Assembly: GCA_030597485.1 (NCBI GenBank)
Contig: JAUVRU010000058.1
Coordinates: 1-8,302 of the forward strand
Source of the DNA: Anaerolineae bacterium
GTDB taxonomy: Bacteria > Chloroflexota > Anaerolineae > 4572-78 > NAK82
DNA length: 8,302 nucleotides
Direction: 5' to 3'
Shown: positions 1 through 5,601 of the stretch, in pieces
Layout: every line of letters starts with the position of its first letter
How positions within the stretch are numbered: the first letter of the stretch is position 1
Notes under the pieces: generated by a model
The model's input: only the letters and a program-made list of their open reading frames with translations
The model's database searches: none
Told to the model about the DNA's origin: nothing
Position numbers and translations under genes: made by a program

Positions 1-608
1 CCCGGTGCGGCCGATCGCGTTCCTCGAGCAACGCCTTGGTCGCGGCCAGTTCGGCCTGTGTGGTGGCCAGGGCACCCTTGACCGCGGCCAGGTCATCTCT
101 CGCCAGGTCAATGTCTGCTTGCTCAACCTTGTCGGCGGCGACAAAGGTGGCGGACAGGTATCTCGCCAGCACGCCAAAGATACCAACGCCCACAGTCATC
201 AGGACCATGGCCACGACCCGTCCCCAAAACGTCACCGGGAAGTAATCCCCATAGGCCACCGTCGCCATGGGGCTAAAGGTCCACCAGAAGGCATCGGCGC
301 CCAAGTGGATGTTGCCGCTGGGGGCCCCTGCCTTCCAGTTCCAGCACCATCACGACCGCAAAGATGGTGACCAGCAAGACCCCTTGGGCCCGATTCCTCT
401 CATAGTCCCGCACTATCTTCAGGAGAGGCCTGGTGCGCACGACGGGCTACGTCCTCGGCAGGCGGGCCAGGCGGGCGAAACGGAGGGAGAGGACGGACGG
501 CACGCTGCCCAGGAAATCGAGCCAACCCCACCGCAGGTGCGCTCTCTTGTCGGGCGCCCGGATCAGAGAGCGGACGGAATCGGCCCAAGAAGAGAGGCTG
601 AGCAGGAA
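1..608 (-). pseudogene. Decayed voltage-gated-type ion channel (Ion_trans/Ion_trans_2 family), 3' end off the window
   Basis: Read on the minus strand, pieces of a six-helix cation channel appear in order. An S2-S3 linker and S3-like stretch (APDKRAHLRWGWLDFLGSVP) is followed by an Arg-rich S4-like stretch (RFARLARLPR), an S5 helix (AQGVLLVTIFAVVMVLELEG), the pore and filter (FWWTFSPMATVAYGDYFPVT), an S6 helix (VVAMVLMTVGVGIFGVLARY) and an Ala/Leu/Glu-rich tail that looks like a coiled coil. The gene is broken three ways. S1 and most of S2 are missing, because the similarity begins right where the upstream YihY gene ends. A TAG stop lies at 447-449 after the S4-like stretch. A one-base frameshift lies in the G5C4 run at 320-328, between S5 and the pore. 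The selectivity filter reads TVAYGD where potassium channels usually have TVGYGD. One lesion could be a sequencing error; all of them together argue for a pseudogene. Family assignment is secure, ion specificity is not. Confidence 0.8.
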
Positions 609-609
609 A

Positions 610-1545
610 TCACTCCTTCTCCTTGTTTGCAGATTCAGATGAAGGTTCGTTGTGGTCACGTTCCCCGGGCGATGCGTCACTCGGTGGGCGCTGGTCCTCC
701 CGGGGCAGGATATGGGAGCCATACATCGATGCGTACACGCGGATGAACACCGCCCCGAAGACGAAGATCTGGCCCAAGAAGTAGAACGCCGTCAAAAGGA
801 CGGCCACGGTCCCGGCGGCTTCCAGAGCGGAGCTGAACTTGCTGGCGCCCAAGAAGAGCCCCACCAGGTAGATGGCTGTGGTTACCAGCAAGGCGGTCAC
901 CACAGCACCCAGCCATACGTCCCGCCAGGCAACCCTGGCATTGGGTAGCACCTTATAAAGCAGGGCGAACGACAGGGCCGCCAGCCCCGTGAACACGAGA
1001 AAGCTGGCGATGGGCACGGGGCTGTGGAAATCAACATAGGAATGAAAGACGGAGATCAGGAAGTCAATGACCGCGACGAGAATGAGTAACAGGCTGACTC
1101 CAAGGACCATCGCAAAGGCCAGCAAGCGGTTCCTGATGTAGGCGCGGGTCACTTCCCGGCTGGGGGGTGGTACTCTCCAAATGGTGTTGAGGATGTGTTG
1201 CAGCTGAGAGAACATCAGCGACGCCGACAACAGCAGGGCCACAACCCCGATCAGGACGGTCAGGGTGGTACCGCCTGTGGTCCTTTCGGCAAGGGCAGTC
1301 ACCCTATCCTGCAGGACGAGGACGCCCTCTTCCCCCAACAGGCTGGAGATCTCGACGTAGAACTGCTCCGCCATCGACAGCTTATCAACCAGGATGTCGG
1401 CGAGGGTGAAGGCGATATAGATCACCGGCAAGAAGGAAAAGATGGCAGAGTAGGCTAGCGCCGCTGCGAACTGCGTCGGCCTCTCGGTGATCCAGATGCG
1501 ATAGATCTCCTTGAGAAAGGATAGAATCGAAGTTGATGTGCCCAT
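610..1545 (-). CDS. YihY/virulence factor BrkB family membrane protein
   Basis: A 311-residue polytopic inner-membrane protein, the usual size for the YihY/BrkB family (once annotated as ribonuclease BN). Family marks are the N-terminal AAALAYSAIFSFLPVI stretch (about residues 27-42), LQHILNTIWRV in the middle, NARVAWRDVWLGA before the fifth helix, and FYFLGQIFVFGAVFIRVYAS near the end. About six hydrophobic helices are visible. The last 35 or so residues are hydrophilic and charged and probably cytoplasmic. The ATG at 1545 follows an AAAGGA-type ribosome binding site about ten bases upstream. The gene is the last intact member of a five-gene minus-strand series, 75 bases after the Ala-rich gene. 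Its stop touches the remains of the channel gene. The biochemical function of the family is not settled, and I do not assign one. Confidence 0.93.
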   Translation of the reverse strand: MGTSTSILSFLKEIYRIWITERPTQFAAALAYSAIFSFLPVIYIAFTLADILVDKLSMAEQFYVEISSLLGEEGVLVLQDRVTALAERTTGGTTLTVLIGVVALLLSASLMFSQLQHILNTIWRVPPPSREVTRAYIRNRLLAFAMVLGVSLLLILVAVIDFLISVFHSYVDFHSPVPIASFLVFTGLAALSFALLYKVLPNARVAWRDVWLGAVVTALLVTTAIYLVGLFLGASKFSSALEAAGTVAVLLTAFYFLGQIFVFGAVFIRVYASMYGSHILPREDQRPPSDASPGERDHNEPSSESANKEKE

Positions 1546-1620
1546 GGTGCCTGGGTCCTTTCATTTCGGGGGGATTGCGCTCATGACACTTGCCTATCGC
1601 TCCGGCTTGTCCCCCCCTTT

Positions 1621-2457
1621 TCAGGACCCTTCAGATTCCTCTTCAAGCGTCTGGGCGACCTCTTCCATCGTGACTGCTGCACCCATCTCGGCAGCGCCGA
1701 CCGCTACTTCGGCGACGCCCTCTGCTGTCAGGTCGCGGGCCACATCGGCAGCCGCCTCAGCCACTGCCAACTCACCCAGCCCTTGGCCCGCCAGGCCAAC
1801 GCCGGCTGCCGCCAACTCCTCACTCCGCTGGGCCATCGCCCCCGAAGCAGCCATGCGCACCAGGCCCTCTGCCACTTCGCCAGCACCCAGCTCGGTTACG
1901 TCTTCACCGGTCTCGGCCATGGCTTGCGAGAGCGCCCGGGTACTCGCCGCACGGAGGATGACGTCCACAGCCACCTCCTGCAGCAGCTCGCCCCGTTGCT
2001 CCAGGAATGCCGAAAGCACGGGCATTTCCAGCAAGTCAACCACGTCGCTCACCGCCCACAGCTCGCCAGCGGTGCGCGCCACCTCCAAACCGATCTCCAA
2101 GTCTTGGGCGTTCATCAGCCCCACGATGGCACTCATAGCCTTGATGTCGTCGCCGGCAGCCAACATGTCGGCGCCTTCGGCCACATCCTGAATGCCGGCC
2201 ACCGCCACCACCGGGCTCAACTGATCCACGCGCTCGGCCACGATCGTGGCGTCCACCGCGCGGGTCAGATCGCTGGCGGCAGCGGCCCCGGCAATGGCAG
2301 CCACCTGGGCTGCTTCGTCCGCGGCCTCCAGCGCTTCCACGCCTGTCGCCAGATCTTGAACGCTGTCCAGGGCGGTCTCCACGGCCAACTCCTCCACGGC
2401 CTCGGCCGTCTCCACTTTCTTGGGCTTGGTTTCAGTTTTTTTGGCCTTACTTGTCAT
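1621..2457 (-). CDS. Alanine-rich, all-helical protein of unknown function
   Basis: A 278-residue protein that I cannot assign to a named domain. Residues 1-16 are Lys/Thr-rich (MTSKAKKTETKPKKVE). The rest is rich in Ala, Glu, Val and Leu in amphipathic helical patterns with repeated elements such as DVAEGADML, EVAEGLVRM and GVAEVAVGAAEMG. There is no signal peptide and no clear membrane helix, so it is probably soluble and cytoplasmic, perhaps a coiled-coil or helical-repeat scaffold. A more ordered core (about 105-175) contains ARTAGELWAVSDVVDLLEMP and EQRGELLQEVAVDVILRAAS. The ATG at 2457 follows a purine-rich GGAAAGGAAG stretch about eight bases upstream. It sits 45 bases after the LOR gene and 75 before YihY, so it is probably co-transcribed with both. 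The Lys-rich start followed by an acidic body could suit nucleic acid or membrane-surface binding, but that is speculation. Coding is supported by length, composition and context. Confidence 0.82.
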   Translation of the reverse strand: MTSKAKKTETKPKKVETAEAVEELAVETALDSVQDLATGVEALEAADEAAQVAAIAGAAAASDLTRAVDATIVAERVDQLSPVVAVAGIQDVAEGADMLAAGDDIKAMSAIVGLMNAQDLEIGLEVARTAGELWAVSDVVDLLEMPVLSAFLEQRGELLQEVAVDVILRAASTRALSQAMAETGEDVTELGAGEVAEGLVRMAASGAMAQRSEELAAAGVGLAGQGLGELAVAEAAADVARDLTAEGVAEVAVGAAEMGAAVTMEEVAQTLEEESEGS

Positions 2458-2502
2458 TTCGTTTCTTCCTTTCCGCTAGGTTGAGATAGTGTCTTAGCTC
2501 CC

Positions 2503-3030
2503 TCAGTGAGCCATCATATCAATGGTCACGGCAACGGCCAGGATCAGGACGTCGTCCTGCCCGGCGGCGATCTCCACCCCGTAGGTGTCGCGCACCCGGA
2601 ACCACTTCTTGGAGACTTCCGCCACCTTCTGGTGGCCCTCTCCAATCCGGTATTCGTGGTCCAGGATATTGCCCTGTACCTCCAGGTCCGGTCCATTCCC
2701 AACCTTGACCGTCCACCGATCACGCACCGGGGTGATCAGAGCCTTTTTTACGCTGGCCACCACTTGTCCACCGCGTTCGATGTTCATTGTGTCTTTGACG
2801 CGCACCTTCTTTTCCTGGATGCGGCACAGTTCGTTGCCCTGCATGTCCTTGAAGAGCAGTGTGTCTCGGATGCGTAGGGCTTTGCCATCCACATGGAAAG
2901 CCCGTTGGCCCTGCTCATTTTCGATGTAAGAGTCCTGCCCGATGGATATGAGCTTCTGCCTCATCTGGTAGCGATTGACCTGGCTCGGTTGAGCGACCCC
3001 TCGCCGCTCCCTTCTGGCTTGACGCCTCAT
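2503..3030 (-). CDS. LURP-one-related (LOR, DUF567) family protein
   Basis: A 175-residue protein of the LURP-one-related family, which folds as a 12-stranded beta barrel around a central helix, like the Tubby C-terminal domain and phospholipid scramblases. The core starts at about residue 23 (MRQKLISIGQDSYIENEQGQ) and carries the alternating strand pattern of the family: HVDGKALRIRDTLLFKDMQG, then DRWTVKVG, LDHEYRIG, and near the end AEVSKKWFRVRDTYGVEIA followed by DDVLILAVAVTIDMM. The ending SKKWF...DTYGV...DDVLIL is very typical. The first 22 residues are basic and non-conserved, but the ATG at 3030 is backed by AAGGAGGG (3037-3044) six bases upstream. Bacterial members are mostly uncharacterised; binding of lipids or membranes is inferred from the fold only. 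The gene sits between DUF1622 and the Ala-rich gene and is probably co-transcribed. Confidence 0.92.
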   Translation of the reverse strand: MRRQARRERRGVAQPSQVNRYQMRQKLISIGQDSYIENEQGQRAFHVDGKALRIRDTLLFKDMQGNELCRIQEKKVRVKDTMNIERGGQVVASVKKALITPVRDRWTVKVGNGPDLEVQGNILDHEYRIGEGHQKVAEVSKKWFRVRDTYGVEIAAGQDDVLILAVAVTIDMMAH

Positions 3031-3036
3031 TTGAAA

Positions 3037-3044
3037 CCCTCCTT
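3037..3044 (-). promoter_or_regulatory. Strong Shine-Dalgarno for the LOR gene
   Basis: AAGGAGGG on the minus strand lies six bases before the ATG at 3030. It supports the longer reading with a basic 22-residue N-terminal extension over the internal Met at the start of the conserved LOR core. Confidence 0.8.
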
Positions 3045-3086
3045 GTCAAAGTTGTTCTGCTATGCCCGAGCCTTGCGAAGGTCGTT

Positions 3087-3101
3087 AACCTTGGCAAGGT
3101 T
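3087..3101. repeat. 15-base palindrome upstream of the LOR gene
   Basis: AACCTTG, one central base, CAAGGTT: perfect 7-base arms, ending 56 bases before the LOR start. A second weaker hairpin with CCTT/AAGG arms around GCG lies next to it at 3071-3081. The design matches the palindromes before DUF1622 and DUF4203, but with TT/AA where those have TC-type arms. It may be an operator, a transcript hairpin, or a copy of a dispersed genomic palindrome. Confidence 0.6.
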
Positions 3102-3115
3102 CGGAGCGTTGGTTG

Positions 3116-3505
3116 TCACTCCACCTTGCGCTCCGGCTGCCAGGGCCAGCGTCCTTCGATCTCGACCACCAGCGCCCAGCTCAGGAAGGTGCGGATGAGC
3201 ACCAGCAGACCCAGGACGAGGACGCTCTGGAGGGTGGCTTCCAGGGCCACCGTGCGCACGATGTCGGCCGCCACCAATATCTCCAGGCCCAACAGCAACG
3301 TTCTGCCCAGGCTTATCTTGAGCCTCTGGTACCGGCCCTTAACGCCCGGGTGGAGAGCGGCCTGGAACAGATAACGTATCGTGGAGACCAGAATGGAAAC
3401 CACGATGATCGCAACCGCCAGGACCTCGATGGTCAGCGCGGCGTACTCGATCCAGATCAGGATGGCGTCCCCGGCACCGCTGCTGGCGATGATGTTGTGC
3501 AACAC
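3116..3505 (-). CDS. DUF1622 family membrane protein
   Basis: A 129-residue protein of the DUF1622 family, with three predicted membrane helices at about residues 15-44, 69-88 and 92-112. The diagnostic C-terminal part is present: RTFLSWALVVEIEGRWPWQ (105-123), which in this family closes the last helix and leads into a short polar tail. The middle loop is basic (HPGVKGRYQRLKISLGR). The start is GTG at 3505, with a GGAGGAG ribosome binding site at 3517-3523; I see no better ATG. The protein is of normal family length. Its function is unknown. It lies 85 bases before the LOR gene and 117 bases after the DUF4203 gene in the same direction, with a palindrome (3545-3559) in the upstream gap. Confidence 0.92.
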   Translation of the reverse strand: MLHNIIASSGAGDAILIWIEYAALTIEVLAVAIIVVSILVSTIRYLFQAALHPGVKGRYQRLKISLGRTLLLGLEILVAADIVRTVALEATLQSVLVLGLLVLIRTFLSWALVVEIEGRWPWQPERKVE

Positions 3506-3544
3506 GGTTCGTTTCTCTCCTCCAGACAGTAGCGGCTGAGCCCT

Positions 3545-3559
3545 AGACCTGCCAGGTCT
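3545..3559. repeat. 15-base palindrome upstream of DUF1622 gene
   Basis: AGACCTG, one central base, CAGGTCT: perfect 7-base arms, 39 bases before the GTG of the DUF1622 gene. Seen from the minus strand it is preceded by CTAC and followed by AGG, as in the copy at 4333-4347. There is no T-run beside it, so it does not look like an intrinsic terminator for the upstream DUF4203 gene. Confidence 0.7.
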
Positions 3560-3622
3560 GTAGTTGCTCCAGAGTCCATTCTACTCGTCTACTTGTGGCT
3601 CAGCCGCATCCTGCCCACCGCG

Positions 3623-4258
3623 CTAGATCCGGTTCTCGTAAGGCTCCATCTCCCAGTCCCGCGTGTGTATGATCTGCAGGACAATGCCGGCGACGGCCAG
3701 TATCAGGAACAGGATGGTCCAAATAGGCGAGCCCTGAAGCGCCAGCCTTACCGGATTCTCAAAGAGCTTGGACACTACTGCGACCCCGCCCACACCGAAC
3801 ATCAGCGTGCCTATGATGACCCCGGCTCCGCCGATGGCGGTGGCGGCGATGATCACGTACTTCTGGATGTTGAAGTAGAACGTCGCGATGATGACGACGA
3901 CGCCAACCGCGATGCCGACCAGCCATACCACCAGACCGAAGTTAAGGCCGATGAGGTGCATGAAGCCAGCGCCCAGCGCGTAGCCGATGGAGCCGGCCAG
4001 TATGGCGACGGCGATGGCGTAGAAGAGATACGCCAGCAGGGCAAAGACGGCGCCCACGGCGAACCCAACCACCCAGCTGGTTACGGTGGCCGCGAATTGA
4101 ACCCCAAACAACGCCTGCATGGTCTGGGCGCCCAGGGCAAAGCCGAAGAAGAACCCCCAGATGGGCAACAGGAACAGGAACAACCGGTAGCCCCCAAAGC
4201 AGATCACCAGGCCCAACAACAGGGCGATCAGGGTTGAACAGAAAAGGTCGAATCCCAT
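3623..4258 (-). CDS. DUF4203-type multi-pass membrane protein
   Basis: A protein of 211 residues from the chosen start, almost wholly hydrophobic, with about seven membrane helices. These include TLIALLLGLVICFGGYRLFL, WVVGFAVGAVFALLAYLFYA, LVVWLVGIAVGVVVIIATFY and WTILFLILAVAGIVLQII. The Gly/Ala-rich helix faces, and the pattern in which a short GYRLFLFLLPIWGF hairpin is followed by repeated Gly-rich helices, resemble the DUF4203/TM7S3-TM198-like domain. A longer reading from 4321 is open, but the ATG at 4258 is chosen because AAGGAGGA lies four bases before it and the extra residues would be polar and non-conserved. It is the first gene of the minus-strand series, preceded by a 15-base palindrome (4333-4347). 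The short cytoplasmic-looking tail ends in RDWEMEPYENRI. Function is unknown. Family assignment is from pattern recognition and is less certain than for DUF1622 or LOR. Confidence 0.85.
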   Translation of the reverse strand: MGFDLFCSTLIALLLGLVICFGGYRLFLFLLPIWGFFFGFALGAQTMQALFGVQFAATVTSWVVGFAVGAVFALLAYLFYAIAVAILAGSIGYALGAGFMHLIGLNFGLVVWLVGIAVGVVVIIATFYFNIQKYVIIAATAIGGAGVIIGTLMFGVGGVAVVSKLFENPVRLALQGSPIWTILFLILAVAGIVLQIIHTRDWEMEPYENRI

Positions 4259-4262
4259 GATA

Positions 4263-4270
4263 TCCTCCTT
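4263..4270 (-). promoter_or_regulatory. Strong Shine-Dalgarno fixing the DUF4203 start
   Basis: AAGGAGGA on the minus strand, followed by TATC and then ATG at 4258. It decides in favour of the 211-residue protein over the 232-residue reading. Confidence 0.85.
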
Positions 4271-4332
4271 GTATTGGTGTATTGGTTGCGGACCGGCCTC
4301 CAGGGCCGATCCAGTCTGCACACTTCTATCCT

Positions 4333-4347
4333 AGACCTGGCAGGTCT
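4333..4347. repeat. 15-base palindrome upstream of DUF4203 gene
   Basis: AGACCTG, one central base, CAGGTCT, differing from the 3545-3559 copy only in the central base. On the minus strand it is flanked by CTAC (two bases further out) and by AGG, as in the other copy. It lies 74 bases before the ATG of the first gene of the minus-strand cluster, which would suit an operator. It also lies just past the end of the 4355 pseudogene remnant. Confidence 0.7.
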
Positions 4348-4354
4348 GAGTAGC

Positions 4355-4503
4355 CTATTGAAACAGAAACACCGTCTTGAAACCAGTCTTCATGCCGACG
4401 CCGCCCAGCCGCGTTCCTGAGCGACCTGGAGCGCCCGTTCGGCGCTGTGGGTGTAGGCGTACTCCCGCTCGCTATCGTCGTGGTGCAGCAACAGATTGGT
4501 CAT
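4355..4503 (-). pseudogene. C-terminal remnant resembling a HAD-type hydrolase/phosphatase
   Basis: On the minus strand from ATG 4503 the reading LLLHHDDSEREYAYTHS, then AERALQVAQERGWA, resembles the end of HAD-type hydrolases. In those, a strand with HHDD.EREYAY is followed by a helix and by GWTVVSMK.D.KTVFP. Here the frame reaches a stop at 4390-4392 just after GWA. The missing end is found in another frame directly after it (VGMKTGFKTVFLFQ, stop 4355-4357), so a single-base indel near 4395-4400 separates the two. The N-terminal catalytic part of such an enzyme (DxDxT motif) is absent. The remnant abuts other remnants on its upstream side. The family match is from memory of the motif and needs a search. 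Confidence 0.55.
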
Positions 4504-4610
4504 CTTCTGTACGCGGAACTCACCAGGAGTTGGGCAACGATAGAGAGGGTAAGAGTGATGACGAATATTCACAGGTAAGCCGGGTCGATGTACCAGTTCC
4601 AGAAAAACGT
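4500..4610 (-). pseudogene. Possible N-terminal remnant of a membrane zinc metallopeptidase (YugP-like)
   Basis: In a frame different from its neighbours the minus strand reads FFWNWYIDPAYL, a TGA stop (4569-4571), then IFVITLTLSIVAQLLVSSAY and RR before another stop at 4500-4502. The pattern of a DP.Y start, a hydrophobic helix, then AQ..V.SAYRR resembles the first 30 or so residues of YugP-type neutral zinc metallopeptidases. No catalytic HEXXH region is present. It lies exactly between the MalT-like and HAD-like remnants. It is short and matched only by pattern, so it could be a chance hydrophobic reading. Confidence 0.3.
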
Positions 4611-4615
4611 GGTCT

Positions 4616-4938
4616 TGCCTCCAACGGCGGATGGGGTGTTCTGAAGAGGCCGAGCGTCTTGCCTGAGGCGTCGGGAAAACTGTCTGGATGGTGCCGATCA
4701 GGCGGTTTACGAAGGCGGCCAGGTCATTACCTCCCGCGTCCCGCGAGAGCCAGACGCTAGGATGGGGACAGCTATCCAGCCACTGGCACAGCAAGGTGCT
4801 CCTGCCGGAGCCGGTCAATGCGGAGGTCATCATTGGCTTGTGACCCTGGACGCAGCGCAGCCGGTCCAACAGCCAAGGCCGGTTCAGCTTGGTGGGCAAC
4901 AGCGTGAATTCTCCTGCATCATCGTCAGATCCGCTCAT
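4616..4938 (-). pseudogene. N-terminal remnant of a MalT/LuxR-type ATP-dependent regulator
   Basis: From ATG 4938 the minus strand encodes FTLLPTKLNRPWLLDR, then SALTGSGRSTLLCQWLDSCP, then VWLSRDAGGNDLAAFVNRLI and GTIQTVFP. This is the start of the large MalT-like LuxR regulators: an LLPTKL opening, a P-loop, the W-L-S-x-D strand, and the F...LI..LQTV.P helix. After QTVFP the frame shifts near 4672-4675, and the family sequence continues in another frame (DASGKTLGLFRTPHPPLEA) to about 4616. The Walker A lysine is replaced by Arg46 (GSGRST), and the segment before it is shorter than usual. The rest of the NTPase, the TPR region and the C-terminal helix-turn-helix are absent. A vestigial -10-like TACAAT lies on the minus strand at 4980-4985. 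The gene is clearly non-functional. Confidence 0.75.
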
Positions 4939-4985
4939 GGTCCTGCCTGTGGACAAACGCTGTTGGGGGCGCAATCACTATTGTA

Positions 4986-5533
4986 TACCACAAAGCCGCT
5001 CCGCGCGCAAATGTCATTGGTGCGATGGGTGCATTTCAATTCAGTGGGTAAATGAGACTTCGGAACTGGAGTCTGGCGAATCGTGGAGCACCCAGAGGGT
5101 ATGATATCTGCACGTTTCGCGTCAGATGCAGGCGGGCGTGCAAGATACGGCATCCCCTGGATAGGTTAGCATCCTCTGGATAGGTCAGCATCCCCTGGAT
5201 AGGTCAGCATCCTCTGGACAAGATACAGCGCCACCGTGATAAACGCCAATGTCCAGTTCCAGAGTCTAGCTCTGCTTGTTCCACCCACCAACTTGGAATG
5301 CACCCGGGGGATGCTGCACCCCGGAATGCAGGGACCTGCGGGATTTCGAAGCAGAAGAGCGTGAGCAATCGCCCACGTGCCCCGCTTGGTGCTTCGCGGG
5401 CCAGGTGCGGGCAGGACGGGCAAATCCACCGCGCACGAGAGTGGGGTTGATGGTTCCGCCAAGTGCCGTACCGGGCGTCTGGTAGCCTCCCATACGTATC
5501 AGAACTGCTTCGATTCCCCCCTGCACCGGCACT
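4986..5533. other. Intergenic region without a recognisable gene
   Basis: This stretch separates the minus-strand half from the plus-strand operon. It holds the 19-base tandem repeat at 5151-5217. It also has a weak hairpin with CCGGGG/CCCCGG arms at 5304-5324. Short open readings exist on both strands but none has a family signature. A minus-strand hydrophobic stretch (WNWTLAFITVALYLV, about 5215-5265) could be another gene scrap but is too short to call. It reads as decayed or non-coding DNA. Confidence 0.6.
5151..5217 (+). repeat. 19-base tandem repeat, about 3.5 units
   Basis: Units at 5151-5169, 5170-5188 and 5189-5207, and a partial unit at 5208-5217, follow the pattern CATCC(C/T)CTGGATAGGT(T/C)AG. 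The sixth base alternates C, T, C, T along the array, suggesting that a 38-base pair of units was duplicated. There are no unique spacers, so it is not a CRISPR array. Confidence 0.9.
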
Positions 5534-5562
5534 TTGCCCCTTGGGTGCGCATGGGCTACAAT
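5534..5562 (+). promoter_or_regulatory. Sigma-70-type promoter for the rluB-cmk-DUF512 operon
   Basis: TTGCCC (-35, 5534-5539) and TACAAT (-10, 5557-5562) are separated by exactly 17 bases. They match four and five of six consensus bases. Transcription would start near 5569, leaving a leader of about 33 bases before the ATG at 5602. This is the best promoter-like sequence seen in the window. Confidence 0.65.
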
Positions 5563-5601
5563 AGGGATACTGGCACAATACAACAGGTATAGGTAACGCA
5601 T

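Noticed and set aside
447..449. TAG in the channel gene as a recoded (pyrrolysine-type) codon
   Set aside because: The same gene has lost its 5' end and carries a frameshift, so simple decay explains the stop, and nothing else in the window suggests recoding.
1783..2484. Long plus-strand open frame with a His/Gln/Gly-rich protein
   Set aside because: It is the antisense of the Ala-rich gene. The composition is what results from reading GC-rich, Ala-rich codons backwards, and there is no family signature or ribosome binding site.
3593..4237. Plus-strand open frame rich in Asp, Gln and Glu
   Set aside because: It is antisense to the DUF4203 membrane protein; a hydrophobic gene read backwards gives polar residues. 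The minus-strand reading has membrane helices and a strong Shine-Dalgarno.
5151..5217. CRISPR-like array
   Set aside because: Units are directly adjacent with no spacers, and no cas gene is present.
5215..5265. Minus-strand hydrophobic reading WNWTLAFITVALYLV as a fourth gene remnant
   Set aside because: It is too short and matches no family I can name; the shared CTGGAACTGG word with 4590-4600 and about 332-341 is too short to show homology.
5304..5324. CCGGGG/CCCCGG hairpin as a terminator
   Set aside because: The stem is only six base pairs and no T-run follows on either strand.
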